Origin: Incurvaria masculella
Lineage: Eukaryota > Arthropoda > Insecta > Lepidoptera > Incurvariidae
DNA: 64,000 nucleotides
Assembly (NCBI GenBank): GCA_946894095.1
Contig: OX335641.1
Span: forward strand, 4,978,501 to 5,042,500
Reading direction: 5' to 3'
Shown here: positions 45,329 through 55,739 of the stretch, one piece after another
Position numbering within the stretch: position 1 is the stretch's first letter
How the letters are laid out: each line of letters begins with the position of its first letter
Program-made: the position numbers and the translations under genes
The notes under the pieces: model-generated
Database searches by the model: none
What the model saw: only the letters and a program-made list of their open reading frames with translations
Told to the model about the DNA's origin: nothing

Positions 45329-46160
45329 AAGCACATGAAATCCGAAATGATTTTTTTTTTCTCAGAAATATATAATTTCATGTTCATATGCTTACATTAA
45401 GTTTGCAACATTTAGCGGGGCCCGGAAGATAGAAAAAAAAAATGTATTAAAAAATATATATCTCCTAAACAAATATTTAGAAACGGTATTAAAAAAATTT
45501 TTATGTTAAGTCTTTTAAGGCATAATGTAACTGTGAATTTGCAACAATTTTGTAATTACGGAAATGTATTTGAAAAAATGTTTTTACTAAAAAAAAATCT
45601 ATGCCGCGAACCTAACTTGCTATTGCTATATTTCTTTCTAGAATATGTAAAAGCAAATTAAATTCTTTAGAAACTATACAACGAACGATTTTATATGTAT
45701 TTCGAATTTTTTGTTTAGCTTTTGTGTGAATGTAAACATTATAAATGAAAAAAAATGTGTTTCTTATATTTGCAACATTTTACAAATTTCACAGAATATA
45801 GAGTTTGCGGTCAGTTTCCAATTTCAGAAAATTAAATAGAATTTTCATTATTTGCTTTGCAGATATTAAATATTACAGATATTAAAAGTACAAAAAAATA
45901 TTTACACAGTTCCGTAAATAAGAAATTGTTGCAAATTCACAGTAATATTACACCTAAAATTAGCTAACATATAACATTTTAAAATAACATTTCTAAATAT
46001 TTGTTTAGGAGATATCATTTTTTAAACATATTTCATATTTTATTTCTATCTTCCGGACCCCCAAAATTTTGCAAACTTAATGTACACACGTCCACATGAA
46101 ATACTATGTTTATGAGAAAAAAAAATGCATTTCGGATTTAATGTTTTTCTAAGTGCTGAT
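45329..46160. mobile_element. Large foldback element
   Basis: The left arm (about 45329-45560) carries GAAATCCGAAATG, CATTAAGTTTGCAA, CCCGGAAGATAGAAA, CTCCTAAACAAATATTTAGA and GTGAATTTGCAACAATTT. All return in reverse order and complement at about 45915-46160 (AAATTGTTGCAAATTCACAG, TAAATATTTGTTTAGGAG, TCTATCTTCCGG, TTGCAAACTTAATG, GCATTTCGGATTT). The loop of about 350 bases is AT-rich and non-coding. No transposase. Confidence 0.85.
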
Positions 46161-46486
46161 TTAAGGCTTAAGTTCCTGGAGTATTTGTGGCAACCATCAC
46201 TTTAGTCCGATTACATATGTTTTCAGAAATAATTTTAGAATAAAATCGTTCTTAACACTTTAAAATCTGTACTATATAATAAACCTACGAGTATATAGTC
46301 ACGATTAAAATTCACTTTGTATGATCAAATTAAAAGCGTACATTTTGAAAAGGCTGGCAAAATGTTAAAGCAATAAAAGTAAGTACCAAGTTTAAAATTA
46401 AACGCAGTTATTTAAATACACTGTCTCTTTTATTTTAGTTTTTCGATAGTAAAATGTTCATCCACTGCCGTATGTAACCTACGTTG

Positions 46487-46800
46487 ACTTTCACCAAGTA
46501 CTGATTTAACTTAATCGACACTTAAGGGCGTATATTACTAAAGTGCTGATCATACACATTGTAGTGGTGTTGATGGCAATATTGTAAGAAAGGCCCCTTA
46601 GTCAATGTTTATGTGCCGGTTGACCCAATCAGTACACGGTGAAAGACCCGATCTACCCCAAGACCGTAAGCCTGGTTTTCACCAAGTGCTGATTTTATTT
46701 AATCGACATTTGAAGGGACTTTATTACTAAATTGCTGATTATCTTGTACTGGTATTGATTGCAAGCTGCTAAGAAAGTCCCTTAATATGTGGCGATTAAT
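46487..46800. repeat. Two tandem family F MITE copies
   Basis: 46487-46650 (TTTCACCAAGTACTGATTTA to CAGTACACGGTGAAAGACC) and 46671-46800 (GCCTGGTTTTCACCAAGTGC, GATTATCTTGTACTGG). The second lacks its right terminus. Confidence 0.7.
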
Positions 46801-47201
46801 CGCTTTTATTGGTTTTACAAAGAAACTCTGAAAATAATTTATTGAAACAATCACAAATAATGAGATATTTTTGAGATTGTTCACATTATTCTTGGTTCCG
46901 TTTGTTCTGGCATAAATATCTACCACGATTTTCCATTTCAACACTACAGCGAGATGGGTTCGTTTTATTAAGTTTGCCTGATTAGGCAAACGGCCGGCAC
47001 GCATTTTCTGGGCGTGTCTCTAGTACATTACTTTTTAACGTTCTTTTACATGTTATGAAGGTACGGTGCACGTTTGTTGGAGAGGTAGGCCAATCTTAAA
47101 AGGTTCTGAGATTTTTAGGTTTCGAAAAGGTTCTGCGCAGTTTAAATTTTAACAGTTTACATGCTAAAGAAAGGCCAATTGCTTTAGCGCGTATTCCTAA
47201 G
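46801..47201. other. Non-coding stretch
   Basis: No gene recognised. Confidence 0.4.
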
Positions 47202-47250
47202 TAGGTTAGGTTAGGTTAGGTTAGGTTAGGTTAGGTTAGGTTAGGTTAGG
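47202..47250 (+). repeat. Interstitial telomere-type (TTAGG)n tract
   Basis: Nine perfect TTAGG units (47206-47250) preceded by TAGG. (TTAGG)n is the ancestral insect telomere repeat and is used by Lepidoptera. No subtelomeric retroelement is evident beside it. Confidence 0.95.
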
Positions 47251-47774
47251 GATATTCAGAACTGCACCTCCCCTATAAGCCAGTAACACCGCTGGAACGT
47301 TCTGGTCTCTCGTTCGAAGGGGTTCGAACATCAAATGTTTTTATTTCTCGTAGTCACCTCAAGCGCTTGTAGGATGGGAATTTGGACTTTGGTAGTAATA
47401 GTGTGTTCCGGCCATAGAAGTGGCCGATGGAAACAAACATCTTGAATTGAATCTTTTTAGGAGAATTCCAAATTATGGGTATACAGCAATTGGTGAAATT
47501 GGAAGACGCAATACCCGCGAATGGTATGTTTTGCTGGTTCGGGTCCGGCCTTGCAGGATATTCGTAAAGTAGTTCTTTTTACAGCGCTCTTTAATTAATG
47601 ACTCCTTGCTTCACGGTCGATTATACATCACATTGCTTGGAATAAGCTACGCACTTGCTTAGTACGATAAAGTAAATTTAAATGAATTGATATTGTTTTG
47701 GTCAACTATTACGGGAAAATAAATCATATTAAAACGAGTAAGAAATCTAACTAATTGTGCAGAATAAATATACG
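47251..47774. other. Non-coding stretch with possible tRNA-like scrap
   Basis: No gene. 47492-47560 contains GGTGAAATTGGAAGACGCAA and GGTTCGGGTCC, A-box- and B-box-like spacing, similar in part to 7608-7640. Confidence 0.4.
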
Positions 47775-48975
47775 GGGTTTAACGGAGGTATGGCCCAAAA
47801 CCTAACCACGTATTCCTTGCCATATTTGGAGCAAAAAGGTAGAAGACATTTTGTTGTCCAACTTAAAAAAATTTTTTTTTCATTTTTGTAAATACACACA
47901 TACACTATGATCAATAAGTTCCGGGAATTTGTAGTTTGAATTTAAAACGCTTTACCGATTCGAATTTTTTTTTCTCAGGTTGGTACACCTTTTCCTGACA
48001 CTCCTGCCAAATGCCAAATATTAAATGTCATTAGTAATTGTTTGGCGTCTGTTTTATTAATGTCTGCTTAATTTTTGAAATTCGTCGCATTTCAACCTTT
48101 TTCATCTAAGATTTCAAAATGGAAAAAAATATTGAACAAAGAATTTGTTTGAAGTTTTGTGTTTCCAACGAAATCTCTTGTGCTGATGCATTCAAAATGC
48201 TACTAAGCCTACGGGGACTCTGCTCTCTCAAAAACAAGAGTATACGAGTGGTATTCGTCGTTCAAAAATGGTCTCAAAGAAGTTGACGATGCATCTCGTC
48301 GTGGACGCCCTTCAACATCATCTACCGATGATAACGTCGAAAAAGTTCAAGAAATCGTACTCGAAAATCGTCAAACAGTCAATAAGGAGTACTACCTGGC
48401 CGTAATTAAGCGCTTGAGAGATGCTGTGCGTAGATAACGACCGGAATTGTGGCAAAACAACTCATGGATCTTGCACCATGACAATGCTCCGTCTCACAAA
48501 GCGCGCATCGTGACCGATTATTTGACCAAACATACTGTAAATACAATCCAACAGGCACCGTATTTTTCGGATATGGCACCATGTGACTTTTTCCTGTTCT
48601 CAAAACTTAAATTACGCCTTCGTGGAAAGAGATTTTCGAGCATCGATGAAATAAAAGAAAATGCGACGAAGGCATTGAAAGCCATTCCTTCACCGGACTA
48701 TCAAAAGTGTATGGAAGAATGGGTTAAGCGTTGGCGTATGTGCATCGCTTCAGACGGTTGTTATTTTGAAGGTGATAAAAGAAATGTATCCGAAAATTAA
48801 CACATTTTTTTTTTATTTATTAATTCCCGGAACTTTTTGATCATAGTATGTACACACTAAATATATAGGGAGGACGGTTTTTTTTTGTCATACCAAAAAT
48901 GTTTTCCACCTTTTTTGCTCCAAATATGCCAAGGAACACGTGGGTAACATTTGGACCATACCTCCGTTAACACCC
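47775..48975. mobile_element. Foldback element interrupted by a mariner
   Basis: The left arm 47775-47850 has TTAACGGAGGTATGGCCCAA, CACGTATTCCTTGCCATATT, TGGAGCAAAAAGGTAGAA. The right arm 48900-48975 is its reverse complement (TTCCACCTTTTTTGCTCCAA, ATATGCCAAGGAACACGTGG, GGACCATACCTCCGTTAA) with few differences. All the sequence between the arms except AT-rich linkers is the mariner at 47901-48852. Confidence 0.85.
47901..48852 (+). mobile_element. Internally deleted mariner with both terminal inverted repeats
   Basis: Termini CTATGATCAATAAGTTCCGG (left) and CCGGAACTTTTTGATCATAG (right) are inverted repeats, with TA at both outer ends. The transposase frame starts near 48120 (MEKNIEQRICLKF). 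It shifts frame once, continues through the helix-turn-helix linker (SRRGRPSTSSTDDNVEKVQE, then NRQTV), then jumps to KEYYLAVIKRLRDAVRR, a stop, and 48447-48800. That last part has LHHDNAPSH (second catalytic Asp) and DMAPCDFFLF (third). The stretch that should carry the first Asp and about a third of the protein is gone. It is therefore non-autonomous; intact ends could allow mobilisation by a related transposase. Confidence 0.92.
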
Positions 48976-49037
48976 TTTCTATTTATCTTCTCCAAAATAA
49001 TCAAAACTCTGTCCAAATAAAGATACTGGGCTGGAAA

Positions 49038-49185
49038 ATAAACTCTTTTTCACCATGTGCTGACTAGCTTAAACGGGACATAAGCATTGACTTAGGGGCC
49101 ATTCTTACCGTATTGCAATCAATACCAGTACAAGACGACCAACCCTGTAGTAATAAGGGCCATTTACAGAAAAACTAAGCTAAGT
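49038..49185. repeat. Foldback MITE family F, diverged
   Basis: TTTTCACCATGTGCTGACTA, CAATCAATACCAGTACAAGA, AGTAATAAGGGCC match family F. It lies 60 bases from the foldback that holds the mariner. Confidence 0.6.
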
Positions 49186-50227
49186 AGGTAGGTATGTAAC
49201 TTATTTACGACTCAGGACTTTTTCTAAAATCAAGAGTTGAAAATAAACTTATTGACTTAATAAATATATTAATTTACAATAGTTTTCTAAGATATAGCCA
49301 TTGTTTTATCTGGAAGGGGTAGATAATCAGGAATTTTCATATTTGCAAAACCTTTAGAATCAATCGTCTCAAAAATAAGGTAGGTTTTTCCAATACGGTG
49401 GTACACTACTCACATTCACGTGAAGCCACAACCGACCAACTTATGCAAGTAGTTACACATTTTGGTCAATGCTTCTGTGCCTCCACTTTTTTTAATAATA
49501 ACGGACAGGTTAAAAATGCAGACTCCGATATATAAGGACTCATGTTAGATAGAGGATCAATTGGTACAGTGGTAGATAAATTAGTTGCCAACCACCACGT
49601 TGTTCTTACCACCAGTAAAATCTATTTGGTTTTTTATATAGAACTTAAACGTTCTCGAAAAGTATTCTCCTAATCAATGTCTTAATACAATGTTTCTCAC
49701 ATATTTAACGATTTTACGTTTATCTAAGGGCGTGATACAGAACCCTCGCTGCGCGAGTCATCGCGCCACCTTAGGAGGTGACGTGCACAGCAACAGATGG
49801 CGCCACAGATATTTCAGCATTACTAGTCATGGGTATGTGAGTCATCTTTGAGTCCGTTGTGAAGGCGAGATTACAAATCATAAGCCGATCTGTTTCCAAT
49901 TAAAATGGAGAGATCACAACTAGGTGCGTCGTTTGCATCGAGTGAGTAGCAGACTCGACTTCACTATTCAAGTGATAAACGACCACGGCAATAAATTGTA
50001 TTGTAAGCTAACAGGAAGGCACCTACAAACGTATTAATGGTTTAATGGTTTATTAATTCTTACACTAACTTAAGTTCTCACGGCTTCCTACTAGATGCAT
50101 GATAAAAAATAACATCACTTACCGAGTCATTTCGAAGGATATCGTTACTTTTAAAGCAAAACGCGCCAACCGTAACTCGAGCACAGTCACAGAAAGACGG
50201 CAAATGAAAAAAAAGATTGCCAAAGAA
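49186..50227. other. Non-coding stretch
   Basis: No gene recognised. 49730-49830 (ACAGAACCCTCGCTGCGCGA, AGGAGGTGACGTGCACAGCA) is GC-richer and may be part of an old repeat. Confidence 0.4.
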
Positions 50228-50309
50228 GAGAAAGGTGGAACTGTGGATGTTTGGTACAACATGTTGAAGAGAAAGGTGGAACTGTGGATGTTGGTTTGGT
50301 GTGATGGTT
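50228..50309 (+). repeat. 41-base tandem duplication
   Basis: GAGAAAGGTGGAACTGTGGA begins at 50228 and again at 50269, followed by TGTTTGGT and TGTTGGTTTGGT. Both copies lie in one open frame (50099-50365) that is Lys/Arg-rich and without a domain, so I do not call it a gene. Confidence 0.7.
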
Positions 50310-50402
50310 TGGGCAAATTTATGAAAACTTTTAGTTTTGTTCTTTTCGATTCGTTGGAGAAATAAAATAACCTGTCGTAAAAAACGCTGTCGTTGCGAAC
50401 AC

Positions 50403-50482
50403 GCCCTCTGCCGATGTCGGCATAATGGAAGGCATGGTAAATTAACTCTCTGCCGATATCGGCAGAATGGAAGTCAGCCGGT
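50403..50482 (+). repeat. Tandem pair of TCTGCCGAT(G/A)TCGGCA palindromes
   Basis: CTCTGCCGATGTCGGCATAA near 50406 and CTCTGCCGATATCGGCAGAA near 50455, each followed by TGGAAG. TGCCGAT-ATCGGCA is a perfect 14-base palindrome in the second copy and has one mismatch in the first. Confidence 0.65.
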
Positions 50483-50847
50483 TAATACTATCTGATTGTG
50501 TGATTATGAATAACATAAATTGTTATTTTTCGATTGTGTAATTGTTTAACAATTTGTTTTAATAAACCATGTATTTGTCTTGTACGAAAAAGATGGTTAT
50601 AGCGCAAGCTTTGCCTTTCCGTGACGAAAAAGACACAAAATATAATTTAAGTTTGACAGCTTTCAATATCCTAGATTTTAGATTTTCGTATTTCGATCAT
50701 TCGTTTTTTTTATTTTTCGTATTTTAGGTCTTGGGTTGGTCCACATTTCAACCAACGTTACGACCCATTTTTTAATATATGCTTACGTAAACATAACATA
50801 CACATAACATGAGTACTCAAACATACAACAGATACCAAAATAAAACT

Positions 50848-50966
50848 GTCGTATTCTGAGTGGGCGGACTGACTTTAGTACCGGATTATCACCGGACAGA
50901 CAAAACATACAAAAACCTGTTTAGTCCGGTGTATTAAAGTTAGTCCTCCCACTCTGATTACGGCTG
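50848..50966. repeat. Mini-MITE family D, best inverted ends
   Basis: GTCGTATTCTGAGTGGGCGG, ACTGACTTTA at the left pairs with TAAAGTTAGTCCTCCC, ACTCTGATTACGGC at the right, giving terminal inverted repeats of about 30 bases. Confidence 0.85.
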
Positions 50967-51417
50967 TAGAAGATCAAATATGACGAAAATCTATATCCGA
51001 ATCAAAGGAAAAGTCACTTCACTACTGAATTAATCTGTGATTATATTTTCTGTGACTACAACCACAGAACATAATTATCTTACTTCAACTTCAAACTTCC
51101 TTTTCAAAGAATTTTTAGTGTATTTTGCTTTGTTTTGAATGTGAAATACCAATGAAATCAACTTCGGTAAAAGTGAAAACTACGAGCATATCATGGTAAG
51201 TCTTGTAGGTCATAGCTATTTCTACCCAAAACCATTTCTACATATTAACATTTTCTGTGATAAAATCTCATTTTCCAATTTAATGTAAAGTCTTTTGAAT
51301 GTGGTTCCCGGCAGTTTGACACAAAAATGTTCTACACATATGAATATGACCTATGAAATTCCATGAATCATGTTACGAGGAGTACACCCTTCTTCAGCAA
51401 AAAAGTATCTTCATCGT

Positions 51418-51476
51418 TGGCTAATTACCACAACTGCTGTTGTGATATTAGCCCAAAATACCACATGGGAACTATT
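51418..51476 (-). repeat. SINE family S fragment
   Basis: GGCTAATTACCACAACTGCT, GTGATATTAGCCCAA and ACCACATGGGAACTA match the antisense 3' region. Confidence 0.7.
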
Positions 51477-51844
51477 TATTTATTTTTTTATTTAATATTG
51501 TGATTGCGCTGTTAACTTTTGTGTTCATTTTAGCTCGTAGACAAGGCTGCTGCCCGTTTTTCAGGAAGTCTATTTGCGTTTAGCAACAGTGGTTGATTGG
51601 AGGTACTGGGTTCAATGCCCGAACCTTCCTTAACAGCTCCTCTATCGGGCCGAGGTAAACTATAGGTGTAGGAGCCGTCGAGTCTGCAAAGTTAAATAAT
51701 CCTGAATGTTTCTTGTATTATGCTACATGCACAAATATGCTATTCTTGTACTGAAATGAAAGGATCAACTATACCTTATTCAAAACTTGTGTCATTAATA
51801 AAATTCAAAATCACAATGATTTTTTTAACTTGTTTCATAACTGG
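51477..51844. other. Unassigned stretch
   Basis: No gene recognised; 51600-51680 is GC-richer, with no open frame of note. Confidence 0.4.
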
Positions 51845-52120
51845 ACGTGTATGGCTAGTGGTAGATCCACCGTCATAATATATTGGCCCAACACCCCACA
51901 TTATCGTGGCAATTAAGTGCCAATCCAGGTCCTTCCCTTTATGAGCTCTTAGGATTTTTTCATTGCCGCTTCAATCATCATTTAGTTATTTATTTATCAT
52001 TTGCAATCGTACCAACCCAGTCGGCTTAACCCAACTACCTGGTATCGAGGGGGAAAGGAATCTACAGTTGTACATTGATCTAGTGATCCATGGAACACTT
52101 CACATTCATGAAGAAAATGC
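51845..52120 (-). repeat. SINE family S, partial
   Basis: GGACGTGTATGGCTAGTGGT, AATATATTGGCCCAACACCC, AGTGCCAATCCAGGTCCTTC, ATTGCCGCTTCAATCATCAT, GTACCAACCCAGTCGGCTTA follow the family order in antisense. Confidence 0.7.
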
Positions 52121-54537
52121 ACTTACTAACTTTTCCTCTTAAACCTACCACAGTTTTATTGTCATTTCAAGATAATTAATAACATGCTTACCAAAAATGT
52201 TTTTAAATATTTAACCAGACTATTGGCGCCGCCGATTAAGTCACTTCAAATTGCAACTGTATCTCAAGAATGTCTATATTTAAAGGTCAAATTTATTATG
52301 ATATTTTATATTTTGACTCATAAGTAAATTGTTAATTTGAACTTATCAGGCGTTTTGCCTGTACCTAATACTTTTACACGTCAGCCGTTTTATCTGGATG
52401 TTTTTGAATGATACATAAGCATGTTTTTCCTCACTGGGCCCAATAATGTTAAACTAAAAGCTAACATTATAGCACTGTAATCGTATTTTCCTACATAATC
52501 AAAGGTTTCTAAAATTGTACTCTCACATTTAACCAAATATTTAACAATATTTCAGTAGTATTTTTTTCTCTAACTGTTGAGTAAATCTCTGCTAGATAGC
52601 AAAACCTCTATCCAGGGTAACTCAAACTATCACCATTCATTCAATAAAAATGGGAACAAACATGTGTGTCTCAAAGCTCAGAGAAAATGTAAATTCATGT
52701 ATCATCATGTATATCTCATTAGCAACATTTTTTTACTTAGTTTTATTTAATTTACTATTTTACTATGACAATGTATTGTGTTAGCCATTTTAATAATTTT
52801 GAAATTCATTTCTAGATTTGTATAGACTGTCGTTCCTTTCTCACTTTTATTGTAGATTGCCTGAATTTTTGAAATATGGAAAAGTCTTTATCATATCGAC
52901 TAATTAGATATGGGACCATGGGTTAAAAATAAAAATATTTGTCATATCATATTTGGGATAGCGCTAGCTGGGACGATTTCCTCGGATGAAGCAGCCAATT
53001 GACCTACAACTACTTACATCTCTTTTATCAACATGTTGTGATAAAGATAACGATCCTGCTTAAAGATTTATCCACTTGTTAGCAATGTTGATAAAAAACT
53101 GTCATTTGACACACCTAGGTATATACATGATGTAATTAATTTATTAATTTAAAAAAACCTAATTGTTTATTATAATGTCCGTCAACCACTCCAACTAAAA
53201 ATCCTGCTGTTTTTGATAACAGGGTATAATAGCCAACTGATCAGCTTTGTACCACTTTTATTTCTGATATTGTTTTTTTTTAAACTGGATTTGAATGTAG
53301 TTGCCAGCTAACATGGATTTTTGGGACAACTTTATTAATGTTTGCCAATATTTAAACTAAAATAATGAATACTATTTTAATTTGCAGTGAGAGATTTATT
53401 AAAAAAACGTGATCTTCATTTTTAATTAGAATATTTATTTTACTAACATCATTAACTTTAATAGTAGGTGAATATTACATATAATAATAACAACAATGAC
53501 CTTATAACAACTATTTTTATATTCAGAAATATACACGTACGAAGAGCACTTTTGAAAAACCCAGTCCTTTTCATCAAAAGTGCTTTTAATGTGACTACAT
53601 AACTATAGATGTACATATTTGAAATTTTATTAAATAATATTACTAAAGTATTTTTTCTGTAAATTGTTTTTCAATAGTAAATTTTACCCATGAATGTAAC
53701 ATTTTTATCATTTAATAAACAGTAAATTAAATACCACGACCGGACAGCTTCGGGATTTTCCAATCAATATGTATTTTTATGATATTGATTTTGTGAATCA
53801 ATAAATAAAAACACTCAATATGTTTTCAGAAATATAATAATAATATTCTTAAAATCCAACTGTACACTAAGGTGTCAAATAGATGAATTATTATGATCAA
53901 AGCGAATATCTCAACGCATTAGGTATATCAAGAAAAATACTTAACATAATTTTTCGGACCTATGATTGATGCTACTTATTTTGTAGACATGCTAAACAAA
54001 ATAATCTATGTACATAATACTTATACATGATGTACAGCAAATGAACCAAAAATAGCCAACCTTCGCTTATACTGTGCATAACTTTATACAAGCAATATAG
54101 CAGTTCAACAAGATCCCATGTTCAACTGTTTTCAAATTAGTTGCTAAGTGCCACTATTGACATTTATTTGACCGGAAGGTCACATCGAATCTGACTTATT
54201 TTGTGAGATGGTTGTGAAATTACCAATCTATTCCTCAGTTATAAATGAATAGCTTTTATACAGTTACAATTGGATTTCAAGTGTAAGTAGTTACACACTA
54301 GATAACTTTAATTGATGATCTTCAACCGTCTAAGATGTTATTATGATAATTTTTGGCATATTATGTGTGAATTATAACTTACATAAAAAATAATATTAAA
54401 ACTGTTACTAAATTAGTTATGCAGCCACACCTATCTACAAATGTCTCATATAATGTTACGTATATCGTGGACAGGGACTGCGGCTGCTATGCCAACCTAC
54501 ACAGTCACGCCGTTTGTACTTGATCGACTAGGTACAT
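52121..54537. other. AT-rich stretch between repeats and Lk
   Basis: Very AT-rich, no gene or clear repeat. It includes the 3' flank of Lk. No AATAAA close to the Lk stop was found on the minus strand; an ATTAAA-type signal near 54307-54312 is the nearest weak candidate. Confidence 0.45.
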
Positions 54538-55488
54538 CTACAATTTGATCCTACTGTCCCTATCTGAGTCATCGTGGATCAGAAAGATGGTGTTAAGCCT
54601 ATCTTTGATGGTCTGCGTAGATGGTAACCACACTGGGCCGATAATCGGAGGCGATCTCTTCCCACCCCAAGCGCTAAACTTAACCTTCCTCTTGCCATCC
54701 TTCTTGGACGTCAGGTCCATAGAGCTTAGGCTCCGACTTGTAAAATCGTACAGCGGCAACCGATTCCTTTTTAGATACTCGTTGTCGTTCCTCTTAAACT
54801 TCAAAAGTTGGTACTTCTTCTTGAAAGACGAAATGGACGGCCCTTTGGTGAATCTCAGCGATGGATCCCCCGCGTTCAGCTGCGACCAGAGCTCCGGTGA
54901 CAAAGAGGAGTAGATAATTTTTGAAGTCTTGCTGGGCTTAAATATGAAGTTGGAGCTCCGTTTGCCGCCCCAGGGGCTGAAGCGGACACGTTTGGGCATG
55001 TTGCTCTCCTTGGACTGGGGAGTTCTCTTCCACGACCAGATGTGACCGCCGCGGTTGCGCAACGGTGATACGGGGCCGCGCTTTCCTCCCCAAGGGCTGA
55101 AGCTCCGTTTATCTTTTAGTTTATCGGTGGGTTGCTCCAAGCCTGCGACGACGAAGGGGGTAGGGTTATCGCTGTCACCATTTACGTTGATGTAGATTGT
55201 TTTGTCAGAGTCGACGATGTTCGGTATCCATCTGCGGCTGCCATCTCCGTTGTCACCTGGGTCGTCCTGATTGGTGTCCGTCTTGTAGAAGGTGCCGTAG
55301 TTTTGTTCTTCGGTTTTGTAGAAGTCTCCTTCGCTGAGAGGCGTGTTGTCGTACGGGTCGAACTGGTTGCGGCTGTCGGCGAGCGGATAGAGAGGGTTGT
55401 CGACCTCTTGCGGCTCGGAAGTGGCGTCGAGCTGCGGCAGACTCGAAGCGCCGCACCACGACACCATTAGGAGGAGCAGCAGCGACAT
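54538..55488 (-). CDS. Lk: Leucokinin (insect kinin) precursor
   Basis: Prepro-neuropeptide whose amidated kinins stimulate Malpighian tubule secretion and hindgut contraction through a GPCR. I start at the ATG at 55488 because it directly follows a splice acceptor and opens a signal peptide (MSLLLLLMVSWCGASS); the open frame further upstream is intron read-through. The product is 316 residues. Three kinins are visible, each with Gly for amidation and KR cleavage: SFSPWG (129-134), VRFSPWG (168-174) and KVKFSAWG (268-275); all end in FxxWG. VRFSPWG and KVKFSAWG are identical to known moth kinins, which fixes the order as Lepidoptera. The first differs from helicokinin I (YFSPWG) in having Ser for Tyr. 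Residues 17-125 are an acidic spacer; 178-266 is a long spacer with several KR/KK sites. GGHIWSWKR (147-155) looks kinin-like but lacks the amidation Gly. Coding appears to finish in this one exon. Convergent with Tk. Confidence 0.95.
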   Translation of the reverse strand: MSLLLLLMVSWCGASSLPQLDATSEPQEVDNPLYPLADSRNQFDPYDNTPLSEGDFYKTEEQNYGTFYKTDTNQDDPGDNGDGSRRWIPNIVDSDKTIYINVNGDSDNPTPFVVAGLEQPTDKLKDKRSFSPWGGKRGPVSPLRNRGGHIWSWKRTPQSKESNMPKRVRFSPWGGKRSSNFIFKPSKTSKIIYSSLSPELWSQLNAGDPSLRFTKGPSISSFKKKYQLLKFKRNDNEYLKRNRLPLYDFTSRSLSSMDLTSKKDGKRKVKFSAWGGKRSPPIIGPVWLPSTQTIKDRLNTIFLIHDDSDRDSRIKL

Positions 55489-55492
55489 TATC

Positions 55493-55494
55493 CT
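55493..55494 (-). promoter_or_regulatory. Splice acceptor before the Lk start codon
   Basis: On the minus strand TATGTATCCGTTGCAG leads into GATA-ATG. The start codon is four bases inside the exon, as in Tk, implying an upstream untranslated exon. Confidence 0.65.
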
Positions 55495-55739
55495 GCAACG
55501 GATACATATTTGCTTTAAAATCCAAGATCGAATTTGAGAATTATGATGGTCTATTGATTCACTATGTAAGAGTATGTTAAAGTGGTTTGAACATGTAGAG
55601 CGAATTGGTGACGAATACGATTTTCGCTGTGACATTTAGATTTTTGTGTGTATCATTTAGATAGTTCAATTGGCATTTGGTGATGAAGCGCCATCTCACA
55701 GCTCTGTGTATGTGTAGTTCAGTAATTATTTATGAACGT

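Noticed and set aside
47206..47250. Chromosome end
   Set aside because: The TTAGG tract is flanked by ordinary unique and repeat DNA on both sides, so it is interstitial.
54545..55525. Open frames on the plus strand and in other minus frames across the Lk exon
   Set aside because: They are shadows of the kinin coding sequence; none has a signal peptide or peptide motif of its own.
55489..55635. Extension of the Lk frame to an earlier ATG (49 extra residues)
   Set aside because: The extra part has no signal peptide and crosses a clear splice acceptor (TTGCAG) just before the ATG that opens a good signal peptide.
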